NCBI GenBank assembly: GCA_903831485.1
Contig: CAIKXW010000268.1
Location: 1-11,101, forward strand
DNA: 11,101 nucleotides
Reading direction: 5' to 3'
DNA from: an uncultured Alphaproteobacteria bacterium
Lineage (GTDB): Bacteria; Pseudomonadota; Alphaproteobacteria; Caulobacterales; Hyphomonadaceae
Shown piece after piece: positions 1-6,555 of this stretch. The notes under the pieces are model-generated. The model searched no databases and was not told the origin of the DNA. It saw only the letters and a list, made by a program, of their open reading frames with translations. Made by a program: the position numbers and the translations under genes. Every line of letters begins with the position of its first letter. Position 1 is the stretch's first letter.

Positions 1-1062
1 ACCGGCTCCGTTGTCGCCGAGGTTGGCATGGTCCCCAACCAGCCGCTCACCTTCGCGGACTCGAAGGACAAGAAGCGCTGGGAAGATGACATCATCGCCT
101 ATTCTCGCGTGAAGCATTTCACGACCAAGGACGATGAATGGCTGGTCCGCCTCGCCATGGTGAAGGCCGGCGTCAAGGCGATGGACGCGACGCAGGAATT
201 CATGAAATCGAGCGCCGGCGGCAACGTCGCCATCAACCAGTTCGTGGTCTCCGGCGCGTCCAAGCGCGGCTGGGCGACATGGCTGGTCGGCGCGGTGGAC
301 GAACGCGTCATCGGCATCATGCCGCTGGTGATCGACGCGCTGAATTCGGAAGAGATCACCAAGCACCATTTCGAAGTTCTCGGCTTCTTCGCGCCGTCAC
401 TGGACGACTACGTCGATCACGGCCTCTTCCCGCACAAGATCGGCACGCCGGAGTACCAGGCGGTGCTGGCGATCGAGGACCCGTACAACTACCGCGACCG
501 CGCCCGTCTCACGATCCCGAAATTCCTGGTCAACGCTTCCGGCGACCAGTTCTTCCTGCCCGACAACTCCCGCTTCTATTACGAACAGCTGCCGCAGGAG
601 AAACGCATCCGCTATGTCGAGAACGCCGCTCACAACCTCGCAGGGTCCGACGCGGTCGACTCGATGCTCGCCTGGTACAACTCCGTCATCACCGGCGGAA
701 AACGTCCCGACTTCATCTGGAACAAGGCCGACGCCAACGGCATCGCCCTTCGCCCGCTGGACACCCCGAAGGAAGTGAAACTCTGGCAGGCCCACAACCC
801 CAAGGCGCGCGACTTCCGCGTCGAGAGCGTGGGCAAGATCTACACGTCCACCGTTCTCGAGCCCGGACCCGAAGGAAACTATTTCGCGCAGGTCCCGATG
901 CCCACCGAAGGCTACACCGCCTTCTTCGTCGAAGTGACGTTCGACAGCGGCATCCCCTCCGCCCCCTTCAAGTTCACCACCGAAGTGAGCATCATCCCGG
1001 ACGTGGCGCCCTTCAAATGGGCGGATGCCGCGGCAAAGTACGCCTCGACCGCGCCAAAGTAG
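1..1062 (+). CDS. PhoPQ-activated pathogenicity-related (PqaA-like) hydrolase, 5'-truncated
   Basis: This reading frame is open from the first base, so the N-terminus lies outside the window; 353 residues are visible. The sequence fits the PhoPQ-activated protein family (PqaA, PF10142), secreted or periplasmic alpha/beta-hydrolase-like proteins whose substrate is not established. The nucleophile-elbow-like motif VSGASKRGW (serine near residue 87 of the visible part) is the family hallmark. It is followed by a DALN segment, the 'IPKFLVNASGDQFFLPDNS' region typical of the acid-loop strand, and ENAAHNL, which probably supplies the catalytic histidine. The last ~110 residues (from about DANGIALRPL) look like the beta-rich C-terminal domain of this family. 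The ATG at 28 lies inside the conserved region and is unlikely to be the real start. Family assignment is confident; the enzymatic role is inference. Confidence 0.88.
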   Translation, partial: TGSVVAEVGMVPNQPLTFADSKDKKRWEDDIIAYSRVKHFTTKDDEWLVRLAMVKAGVKAMDATQEFMKSSAGGNVAINQFVVSGASKRGWATWLVGAVDERVIGIMPLVIDALNSEEITKHHFEVLGFFAPSLDDYVDHGLFPHKIGTPEYQAVLAIEDPYNYRDRARLTIPKFLVNASGDQFFLPDNSRFYYEQLPQEKRIRYVENAAHNLAGSDAVDSMLAWYNSVITGGKRPDFIWNKADANGIALRPLDTPKEVKLWQAHNPKARDFRVESVGKIYTSTVLEPGPEGNYFAQVPMPTEGYTAFFVEVTFDSGIPSAPFKFTTEVSIIPDVAPFKWADAAAKYASTAPK

Positions 1063-1126
1063 CAGTTGCTCGCTTGAGCACTGATGATGCTCGACGCTAG
1101 AAGGCGGCGGGCAATGAGGGATTGCA

Positions 1127-1882
1127 ATGAAGCTTACAGGCACATGGCAAGCGACGCTTGCAGCCGCAGCCGTCCTCGGCCTCTCCGCATGCGGCGGTGA
1201 AACCGACGCGGCGCCGGAGACACCTGCCGAGATTCCGGCAGCCGCTTCCAACGCCTGCAACCCGCTGCCGATCACCGGCCTGTGCAGCAATGGCGAGCCG
1301 TCCATCTTCCTCAAGACCAATCCGCAAGCCCCGAAACTTGCCGCCAAATGCGAATGGCGCACCAGGGAGATCAGTCTCACGCCCACGGATGTGATCGTCT
1401 TCCGCGCGCAGGATTGCACTGCCGAAGGATGGGTGCCGAACCTCTACGAAGTCGTGCAGGGCTATATCAAATACCGCATGGACGGCACGCCCGAAGACCA
1501 GGCGATGTTCATCCTCGAAATGCTGCCTGTTGCTGCGGGTGAAACAGCTGAGCAGACCGCGATGAAGACGCTCGGGAAAGCCCCCGAAAACCAGCGCGAG
1601 CGATGCGAGACAAGGCCGCTCACCGGCCCCGTCCTCGCAGGCAGCGCCTTCGAACTCGCCCCCAAGCCAGACCTGGCAGCCGAACTCGAAACCGCCTCCG
1701 GCGGCGAACCTTGGGATGCGTGCGGCCCGAACGGCGTCAGCATGGATGCCGTGCAGTTCTGGGAAGCCCGCCCCAGCTACGCGCTCTTCCACATGCTCGG
1801 CCAGGACGACGCGCCGTGGGATCCGGCCTCCTTCACCTTCTACCGCAAGGGCGTGGATGGTAAGTGGGGCAAGGCGGGATAA
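1127..1882 (+). CDS. Six-cysteine lipoprotein of unknown function
   Basis: A 251-residue protein with a lipoprotein signal: hydrophobic segment at residues 8-19 and lipobox L19-S-A-C22, followed by an acidic, Ala/Pro-rich spacer to about residue 40. The start ATG is supported by GAGGG at 1116-1120, six bases upstream. After the lipidated Cys22 there are six further cysteines (44, 53, 75, 97, 160, 199), an even number that would suit three disulfides in the periplasm; that pairing is inference. I do not recognise a domain. It lies 64 bp after the PqaA-like gene and 107 bp before the cystatin-like lipoprotein gene, all on the same strand, so co-transcription is possible. Being a real gene is well supported by codon use, start and signal; its function is unknown. 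Confidence 0.85.
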   Translation: MKLTGTWQATLAAAAVLGLSACGGETDAAPETPAEIPAAASNACNPLPITGLCSNGEPSIFLKTNPQAPKLAAKCEWRTREISLTPTDVIVFRAQDCTAEGWVPNLYEVVQGYIKYRMDGTPEDQAMFILEMLPVAAGETAEQTAMKTLGKAPENQRERCETRPLTGPVLAGSAFELAPKPDLAAELETASGGEPWDACGPNGVSMDAVQFWEARPSYALFHMLGQDDAPWDPASFTFYRKGVDGKWGKAG

Positions 1883-1883
1883 G

Positions 1884-1908
1884 CGAGGGCCACCCGCTCA
1901 CGCCCTCG
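1884..1908 (+). terminator. Possible weak hairpin terminator after the six-cysteine lipoprotein gene
   Basis: Seven-base arms CGAGGGC (1884-1890) and GCCCTCG (1902-1908) flank an 11-base loop directly after the TAA stop at 1880-1882. No T-run follows, so it could equally be a 3'-end processing or stabilising hairpin. Confidence 0.3.
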
Positions 1909-1989
1909 ACGCCTGCATCATTCTGCGCGCCACGCATTACCCTCGACCCAATCCTGCCCTACACTTGCCGCCAGCTCGGAAGGACCCAC

Positions 1990-2385
1990 ATGCGCATCAC
2001 CTCCACAATCCTGATCGGTGCAGTTCTCGCCGCATGCTCCCCTGCGACGGCGCCTGAACCCGCGCCTGCTCCCGAGCCGGTGGCCGTCGAAGCAACACCG
2101 CCGGCGCCGATGCCCGCGCCCGAACCCGTGGTGACCGGCGGCTATTCGCCCGCAAGCCTCGACGACGAGATGGTGAAAGCCGCGCAGGCTGTCGCCGTCG
2201 ACGCGATCTACACGCGCGACCCCACGCGTGCTCTGGTCGAAAAGGTGGAGGCCGAACTGCAAGTGGTCGCTGGCATCAACTACCATTTCGTCATCACGAT
2301 GACCGGCGGCGCCCGCTACGGCGTGACGGTCTACCGCAAGCTCGACGGTGCGATGGAAGTCACGGATTACGCCCGGCTTCCCTGA
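1990..2385 (+). CDS. Cystatin/stefin-like lipoprotein (putative cysteine-protease inhibitor)
   Basis: A 131-residue protein. The ATG at 1990 is chosen because GGAAGGA (1978-1984) lies five bases upstream and the protein then begins with a proper lipoprotein signal (lipobox L13-A-A-C16). In-frame starts further upstream would bury that signal. Residues 17-49 are a Pro/Ala/Glu-rich tether. From Gly50-Gly51 the sequence follows the cystatin fold: N-terminal glycine, a helix (about 56-70), then Q91-V-V-A-G95, the first inhibitory hairpin of cystatins (QxVxG), followed directly by INYHF as in stefins (GTNYY). A beta-rich end (YGVTVYRKLDG...VTDY) resembles the second hairpin and last strands. Known cystatins block papain-like (C1) proteases by wedge insertion of these loops; applying that here is inference. 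It would sit on the periplasmic or outer-membrane surface. Confidence 0.85.
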   Translation: MRITSTILIGAVLAACSPATAPEPAPAPEPVAVEATPPAPMPAPEPVVTGGYSPASLDDEMVKAAQAVAVDAIYTRDPTRALVEKVEAELQVVAGINYHFVITMTGGARYGVTVYRKLDGAMEVTDYARLP

Positions 2386-2438
2386 CCCTGATTGTCGTGT
2401 TCGCCCACGCTGCGAGCGTCACGGACAAGGCCTCGCCG

Positions 2439-2681
2439 CTATCCGACTCCAGCGGCGGACAACGCGCCTTCGGGCTCTCCGAGATGGACTTCGAGCGCGG
2501 CGCGATCGCCATGAGCCACGGCGCGTTTCCGGCCAATGCGCGGCAGCGAGACATTGTTCTCGATGCAGAAGCGGATGAGAATTTCGGTCAGGGTCGCTGG
2601 CGGAATCACGATGTGCTGGAGTTCTTCAGGGCCGGCGCCAATTACCCTAAGTTTGACGCGTCCGCTTGCATCCTGATTCAC
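2439..2681 (-). CDS. Possible small hypothetical protein or gene remnant
   Basis: An 80-residue minus-strand frame beginning with GTG at 2681. The central part is protein-like, with alternating hydrophobic segments (HIVIPPATLTEILIRFCIEN, then SLPRIGRKRAVAHGDRAALE) and moderately G/C-rich third positions. The same frame continues upstream to 2933 but is cut by a TAG at 2688-2690, so this could be the 3' part of a decayed longer gene rather than an intact one. No convincing ribosome-binding site precedes the GTG (AAAGG lies too far away). The overlapping plus frame has similarly biased codon positions, so strand assignment is uncertain. No family is recognised. Confidence 0.3.
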   Translation of the reverse strand: MNQDASGRVKLRVIGAGPEELQHIVIPPATLTEILIRFCIENNVSLPRIGRKRAVAHGDRAALEVHLGEPEGALSAAGVG

Positions 2682-2915
2682 CCCGCACTAGGCGACCTTT
2701 CCCGCAGGCAGGAAACTATCATTCGCGCGCTTGAACGAGGCGACTGCGCTGCCGAATTCGTTAGCTGAAAGAAGTACGCGCCGCAGTTCAATTGCCACGA
2801 TCTCCCCCCCGGCAGAATGATGCGGTCGACAATGCCAGAATTTCGCTAATGACTGGTTGCCGCTGCCTGAGGCGCCGTCGCTGCGAACACAAGTTATAGG
2901 GGCTTCAGTTCCGCG

Positions 2916-2932
2916 TGCCGGGACAGCCGGCA
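2916..2932 (-). terminator. Possible hairpin at the end of the marR-msr unit
   Basis: TGCCGG and CCGGCA arms (6 bp) around a 5-base loop, eight bases beyond the TGA stop (2940-2942) of the reductase gene. No T-run follows on the minus strand, so the call is weak. Confidence 0.3.
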
Positions 2933-2939
2933 ACAGGGT

Positions 2940-3431
2940 TCAGCGAAGCATCGCCCTACACACAGCCTCCAGTCCTCGTGCGTCGACCTCGTCGAACGCG
3001 CCAAGGTCGGTCGAATCAACGTCCAGCACGGCGACCAACGAGCCGCTTGGATCGAATACCGGCACCACGATCTCGGAGTTCGAGCGCCCATCGCACGCAA
3101 TGTGACCGGGGAAGGCATGCACGTCCGGCACGATGATCGTCTCACGCGTCGAGGCGCACGCGCCGCACACGCCCTTGTCGAACGGAATGCGCAGGCAGCC
3201 CAGCGTGCCCTGATACGGGCCGACCACCAGCTCGCGGTCCTTGCCCGGATCGACTTCGTAGAACCCGCACCAGAAGAAGCGCTCGCCGAACGCGGCCTTC
3301 AGCAGGGATATGGTCGTCGCATAGCGCGCCGTCCGCGATGTCTCGCCGGCGACGACGCCGGAGACTTCGGCGACCAGTTCGCCATACGCGGTCGCCTTGT
3401 CGGCGGAATACTGGATCTGCTGTTCAGCCAC
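2940..3431 (-). CDS. msrC: Free methionine-(R)-sulfoxide reductase (GAF-fold fRMsr)
   Basis: A 163-residue, single GAF-domain protein, about the usual length of the family, that reduces free L-methionine-(R)-sulfoxide to methionine in the cytoplasm using thioredoxin-type reductants. The three family cysteines are present as C79 (LGCLRIPF), C89 (KGVCG) and C113 (GHIACD). Their spacing of 10 and 24 is the same as C84/C94/C118 of the E. coli enzyme. Other hallmarks are CGFYEV, ELVVGPYQG, DVHAFPGHIACD and SNSEIVVPV...VLDVDS. I take the GTG at 3431 as start: it follows the marR stop by seven bases, has AGGATAGG upstream, and gives the normal N-terminus (MAEQQ...). Longer starts (ATG at 3464 or 3509) would extend into marR. 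It is coupled to the MarR gene, which suggests oxidant-responsive control. Confidence 0.92.
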   Translation of the reverse strand: MAEQQIQYSADKATAYGELVAEVSGVVAGETSRTARYATTISLLKAAFGERFFWCGFYEVDPGKDRELVVGPYQGTLGCLRIPFDKGVCGACASTRETIIVPDVHAFPGHIACDGRSNSEIVVPVFDPSGSLVAVLDVDSTDLGAFDEVDARGLEAVCRAMLR

Positions 3432-3438
3432 GCTCGAC

Positions 3439-3849
3439 CTATCCTGCCCTAACCAGGCGCGCATAAAGTGTCTCAAGCGTGGAGGCGAGTTCCTTCTGCT
3501 TGTTATCACTCAACCCCTCGATCGCCGCCGTCAGGCGGTGCACCGGGTCATGATCCAGAAGCGCCTTGCCCTGCGGGGTCAGTTCGATGCGCCGCACGCG
3601 GCGATCCTCGGAGTCGGCCTTCACGGTGACGTAGTGCTTGCGCGCAAGCGAGGCCACGGCGCGGGAGGCCGGCGCATGGGTCACGCCGAGATAGGTCGCA
3701 ACGCCGCCGACTGTCCGCCCCTGCTTGCTGGCGCGCGCGAGGTAGCGAAGCACGGCCCACTGCCCGGCATGGATCGCGCGCGGCCCGCGCGACTCATAGA
3801 TCGCGCGCGCAGTCTGCTCGAGCAGGCGCGCGACAGTGCTCGCATCCAT
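3439..3849 (-). CDS. MarR-family transcriptional regulator
   Basis: A 136-residue winged helix-turn-helix protein. From the ATG at 3849 the order is an N-terminal dimerisation helix (STVARLLEQTARAIYESRG), HAGQWAVLRYLARA, a helix-turn-helix with recognition helix around residues 57-71 (THAPASRAVASLARK), the beta-wing ADSEDRRVRRIELT (78-91) with the D-x-R-x-R signature of MarR proteins, then the C-terminal dimerisation helices. The start at 3849 has AGGAG about 11 bases upstream and matches typical family length; the longer ATG at 3945 adds 32 residues that do not resemble MarR. The reductase gene starts seven bases after its stop, so the two genes form one unit. MarR proteins often sense oxidants or phenolics and repress their own operon. 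Here the target and ligand are inferred, and no conserved sensing cysteine is seen. Confidence 0.9.
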   Translation of the reverse strand: MDASTVARLLEQTARAIYESRGPRAIHAGQWAVLRYLARASKQGRTVGGVATYLGVTHAPASRAVASLARKHYVTVKADSEDRRVRRIELTPQGKALLDHDPVHRLTAAIEGLSDNKQKELASTLETLYARLVRAG

Positions 3850-3894
3850 GAAAGGTATCGCTCCTAACCCCAACCGTCGCTCTGATCCGATTTT

Positions 3895-3930
3895 CTCGGT
3901 TCCGAGCATCATTACCGCGCGGTACCAATG
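3895..3930 (-). promoter_or_regulatory. Candidate MarR operator: two palindromes upstream of marR
   Basis: A perfect 12-bp palindrome TACCGCGCGGTA (3913-3924) with partly symmetric flanks (CAT at 3907-3909, ATG at 3928-3930), and a second one, CTCGG-TT-CCGAG (3895-3906), whose centre is 18 bp away. Both lie 45-80 bp upstream of the marR start, where an autoregulatory site would be expected. A TTGACC hexamer on the minus strand (3952-3947) could be a -35 box, but I see no good -10. Confidence 0.4.
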
Positions 3931-4136
3931 GATTTTCCTCTCCATAGGTCAACCGGCAAATCGCCCGAATTATGTGTGGCGTGAAGGCCTGCGCGTTGCT
4001 GAGGCGCCTTGCATTACCCCAAAATGGGTTGTCACCGATTTCCCGGCTGTCGAGACCAGACGACCCTTTTGTCTGGCTGGCGCTTGGCGACGAAGCCCGG
4101 CCCGGTTGACCTAGTCACCCTCTACTTCGCGAATAC

Positions 4137-4210
4137 TGGAGCGGGTGAAGGGAATCGAACCCTCGTATTCAGCTTGGGAAGCTGCTGCTCTACCATTGAG
4201 CTACACCCGC
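4137..4210 (-). tRNA. tRNA-Gly (anticodon CCC)
   Basis: Read on the minus strand the gene starts GCGGGTG and ends CACCCGC-TCCA. The 7-bp acceptor stem is perfect, the D-arm is GCTC...GAGC, the T-arm is AGGG-TTCGATT-CCCT, and the anticodon loop is TTCCCAA, giving anticodon CCC (reads GGG). Discriminator base T73 and a genomically encoded CCA (4137-4139) are present. The sequence closely follows the E. coli tRNA-Gly(CCC) pattern. The 27-43 pair of the anticodon stem is G-A and therefore mismatched. A GATAAG box about 18 bases upstream (minus strand) may be its -10. Confidence 0.95.
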
Positions 4211-4245
4211 GCGCCCAGTCGTCGCTTCCTTATCAGCTGTGATGG

Positions 4246-4268
4246 AAGAGGCCAACGCAGGGCCTCTT
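4246..4268. other. Perfect 8-bp hairpin between tRNA-Gly and zwf
   Basis: AAGAGGCC (4246-4253) and GGCCTCTT (4261-4268) with a 7-base loop. There is no T-tract in either direction. It lies just upstream of the presumed tRNA promoter and about 130 bp before zwf; its role is unknown (boundary structure, or part of the zwf leader if transcription starts upstream). Confidence 0.35.
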
Positions 4269-4400
4269 GCGAGTGATTTGCAGGAATTTCGGCCCTTCGT
4301 CCGCTAAACGTCGCCTTCCGGTTCGCGGTATGGGGGCAATCCGCCGCTGGGAGCGTAATTCCGCTTGACCCAACGCGCGGTGCTGCCCTGAGGTCTCTCC

Positions 4401-5849
4401 ATGACCATGCCGGGGGCTTTTGTCATATTCGGCGCGACGGGCGACCTTGCCCGGCGGATGCTTTTCCCATCGCTCTACTTCCTTTCTGCGGACGGGCTTT
4501 TGCCCCCGGATCTCAAGATCATAGGCGCTGCCCGCTCAGCCCACTCGGACGCCGAGTTCCGCGCGGACGTGAAAACCTGGGTCAAGGACCGGGCGGCGGC
4601 CTCCTTCTCCGAAGACGCCTGGAAGGCTTTCGAGAAGCGGCTCGGCTATGTCGCGGGCGACGCCACTGACCCTCAGTCCTATGTCACCCTGCGCGAAAAG
4701 CTGAACGGCGACACCGGCGCGCTGTTCTACCTCTCGACCTCGCCCGCCCTATACATTCCGATCGTCCAGGGCCTCGCTGAACAGGGCCTCACCGGCGCCC
4801 CCAACGGCGTCATCGTCGAAAAGCCGATCGGCAAGAGCTATGCGAGCTGCGAACAGATCAACAGCGCCATCGCCGAGCATTTCGCAGAGAGCCGCACCTT
4901 CCGCATCGACCATTATCTCGGCAAGGAAACCGTCCAGAACCTGATCGCGCTCCGCTTCGCCAACGCCCTGTTCGAGCCGCTCTGGAATCGCCACTACATC
5001 GATCACGTCCAGATCACCGTGGCCGAGACGCTCGGGGTCGAAGGCCGCTTTGGCTACTACAATGAATACGGCGCAACCCGCGACATGGTGCAGAACCACC
5101 TGCTCCAGCTCCTGAGCTTTATCGCAATGGAGCCGCCGCACGACATGCGGCCAGAGTCGGTGCGCAGCGAGAAGGTTAAGGTGCTGCGCAGCCTGCGCCC
5201 GATCCGCGATTCCGAATTGCGCGACAGGACCGTGCGCGGCCAATACGCGCGCGGAGTCGCCGACGGAAAAACTGTTCCCGGCTACACCGAAGAAGAAGGC
5301 GGCAAACCCTCCGACACTGAAACCTTCGTCGCCCTTTGTGCTCACGTCGACAACTGGCGCTGGGCTGGCGTCCCCTTCTACCTGCGCACGGGCAAACGCC
5401 TGCCCACGCGCCATTCGCAGATCGTGATCCAGTTCCGCGACATCCCGCACTCCATCTTCAACGGCGCGCCTCTCATGGCGAACCAGCTGACCATCACGCT
5501 GCAGCCGGAAGAATCCATCTCGCTCACCATCATGAACAAGACGCCGACCTTGACCCAGGGCGGCTATGAGCTGCAGCCGCTGTCGCTCAACCTCTCCCTG
5601 CTCGACGCCTTCAAGGGCGAGAAGCGCCGGCGCATCGCCTATGAGCGCCTGCTGCTCGAGGCGATCTCCAACAACTCGACGCTGTTTGTTCGTCGCGACG
5701 AAGCAGAAGCCGCATGGCTCTGGATCGACCGCATCATTGAAGGCTGGGCGCGGACGGGCATGCGCCCCGCCCCCTATCAGGCAGGAAGCTGGGGACCTGC
5801 AGGCGCGTTCGCGCTGACCGAACGAAACGGCCATAGTTGGTACGAATGA
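4401..5849 (+). CDS. zwf: Glucose-6-phosphate 1-dehydrogenase
   Basis: A 482-residue cytoplasmic enzyme that oxidises glucose 6-phosphate to 6-phosphogluconolactone with NAD(P)+, the entry step of the oxidative pentose phosphate and Entner-Doudoroff pathways. The length is normal for the family. Visible motifs are the nucleotide-binding fingerprint G11-ATGDLA17, EKPIG (140-144), the substrate-site signature RIDHYLGKE (168-176), and QNHLLQ with His233 matching the catalytic base His240 of the Leuconostoc enzyme. The second part carries the G6PD C-terminal sheet domain (e.g. PFYLRTGKRLP). The ATG at 4401 has GAGG at 4390-4393, seven bases upstream. The stop overlaps the start of pgl (ATGA), so the two are translated together. 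No clear promoter was recognised in 4269-4390, apart from an isolated TTGACC near 4365. Confidence 0.98.
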   Translation: MTMPGAFVIFGATGDLARRMLFPSLYFLSADGLLPPDLKIIGAARSAHSDAEFRADVKTWVKDRAAASFSEDAWKAFEKRLGYVAGDATDPQSYVTLREKLNGDTGALFYLSTSPALYIPIVQGLAEQGLTGAPNGVIVEKPIGKSYASCEQINSAIAEHFAESRTFRIDHYLGKETVQNLIALRFANALFEPLWNRHYIDHVQITVAETLGVEGRFGYYNEYGATRDMVQNHLLQLLSFIAMEPPHDMRPESVRSEKVKVLRSLRPIRDSELRDRTVRGQYARGVADGKTVPGYTEEEGGKPSDTETFVALCAHVDNWRWAGVPFYLRTGKRLPTRHSQIVIQFRDIPHSIFNGAPLMANQLTITLQPEESISLTIMNKTPTLTQGGYELQPLSLNLSLLDAFKGEKRRRIAYERLLLEAISNNSTLFVRRDEAEAAWLWIDRIIEGWARTGMRPAPYQAGSWGPAGAFALTERNGHSWYE

Positions 5850-6553
5850 GCACCGCCACACCTCACGAGGAAAGCTTCTTCCAGGATCGCCGCCGCCTGT
5901 TCGCCGGCCTCTGCCAGGATTTCACCGACCGGCTGAACGAGATCATCCGCAAGCGCCGCAAGGCGTCTCTCGCCCTCGCCGGCGGCACGACGCCGGGGCC
6001 GCTCTACGAAGCGCTCTCCAATGTGCTGATCAACTGGGAGAAAGTCTCATTGACGGTGACGGACGAGCGCTGGGTCTCGCCGGAAGATCCAGCGTCCAAC
6101 GAGTATCTCATCCGCGACCTGCTGATGAAACGCCGCGCGGCGGGCGCGACCTTCGTCCCGTTCAAGACCAACCACGCGAAGGCTTCCGGCGGCGCATCGA
6201 TCGCTGAGAAGCGTCTGACCCCGATCATGCCATTCGACATCTGCCTGCTCGGCATGGGCCCCGACGGCCACATCGCATCGCTTATCCCCGGCGCTGATGG
6301 CTATGCCGCCGCCGTCGATCCCGCCGGAACAAAGAAAGTCGCGGGCATCCACGCGCCCGGCGCCGCCGGCTCGCCCGAGCGCATGACGCTGACTATTCCC
6401 GGCATTCTCTCTTCGCGCCGTATCGTCCTGCTCTTCATGGGTCAGGACAAGCTGGCGGTCTACAACGAGGCCAAGGCCGGCGAAGGCTCATCCCCGATCC
6501 GGGAGTTGCTCACACAACGCAAAGTGCCCGTCCACGCCTTCTGGGCGCCGTAG
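5846..6553 (+). CDS. pgl: 6-phosphogluconolactonase
   Basis: A 235-residue enzyme of the DevB/SOL family hydrolysing 6-phosphogluconolactone, the product of the preceding zwf, to 6-phosphogluconate. Motifs in order are the phosphate-binding loop AGGTTPGPLYE (45-55), TDERWV (72-77), GMGPDGHIASLIPG (136-149, containing the catalytic-region histidine) and SPERMTLT (176-183). The start is taken as the ATG at 5846, which overlaps the zwf stop as ATGA. The slightly earlier TTG at 5837 is in frame but less likely. The Entner-Doudoroff genes edd and glk, which follow pgl in Caulobacter-type operons, are not here: the gene ends two bases from a convergent curlin gene. Confidence 0.96.
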   Translation: MSTATPHEESFFQDRRRLFAGLCQDFTDRLNEIIRKRRKASLALAGGTTPGPLYEALSNVLINWEKVSLTVTDERWVSPEDPASNEYLIRDLLMKRRAAGATFVPFKTNHAKASGGASIAEKRLTPIMPFDICLLGMGPDGHIASLIPGADGYAAAVDPAGTKKVAGIHAPGAAGSPERMTLTIPGILSSRRIVLLFMGQDKLAVYNEAKAGEGSSPIRELLTQRKVPVHAFWAP

Positions 6554-6555
6554 GC

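Larger units (their letters stand above)
2386..2939. other. Gene-poor interval between convergent units
   Basis: About 550 bases between the cystatin-like gene (plus) and the methionine-sulfoxide reductase gene (minus). GC drops toward 2770-2900. Both a plus frame (2397-2768) and a minus frame (2439-2933, broken by one TAG) are partly open, but neither shows a recognisable domain over its length. I see no tRNA, repeat or mobile element here. A degraded gene on the minus strand is the best guess for part of it. Confidence 0.5.

Noticed and set aside
397..1419. 340-residue minus-strand ORF antisense to the PqaA-like and lipoprotein genes
   Set aside because: Shadow of GC-rich codon bias; low-complexity composition, no domain, and it spans two well-supported plus-strand genes.
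1864..1989. Extended N-terminus for the cystatin-like protein
   Set aside because: It would overlap the previous gene and bury the lipoprotein signal; the ATG at 1990 has a strong ribosome-binding site.
4056..4076. CCAGAC...GTCTGG hairpin as a tRNA terminator
   Set aside because: Six-bp stem, nine-base loop, 61 bases past the tRNA end and no T-run on the minus strand.
3836..4114. Plus-strand 92-residue frame between marR and tRNA-Gly
   Set aside because: Overlaps the marR start and its palindromes; no ribosome-binding site, no codon bias and no recognisable sequence.
4137..4210. tRNA-Gly as a phage/island attachment site
   Set aside because: No duplicate of the tRNA 3' end longer than a few bases was noticed in the window, and no integrase gene is present.
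4009..4242. Plus-strand ORF over the tRNA
   Set aside because: It crosses the complete tRNA-Gly gene and has no independent support.
4749..5861. 370-residue minus-strand ORF antisense to zwf
   Set aside because: zwf is unmistakable on the plus strand; the antisense frame has no motif.
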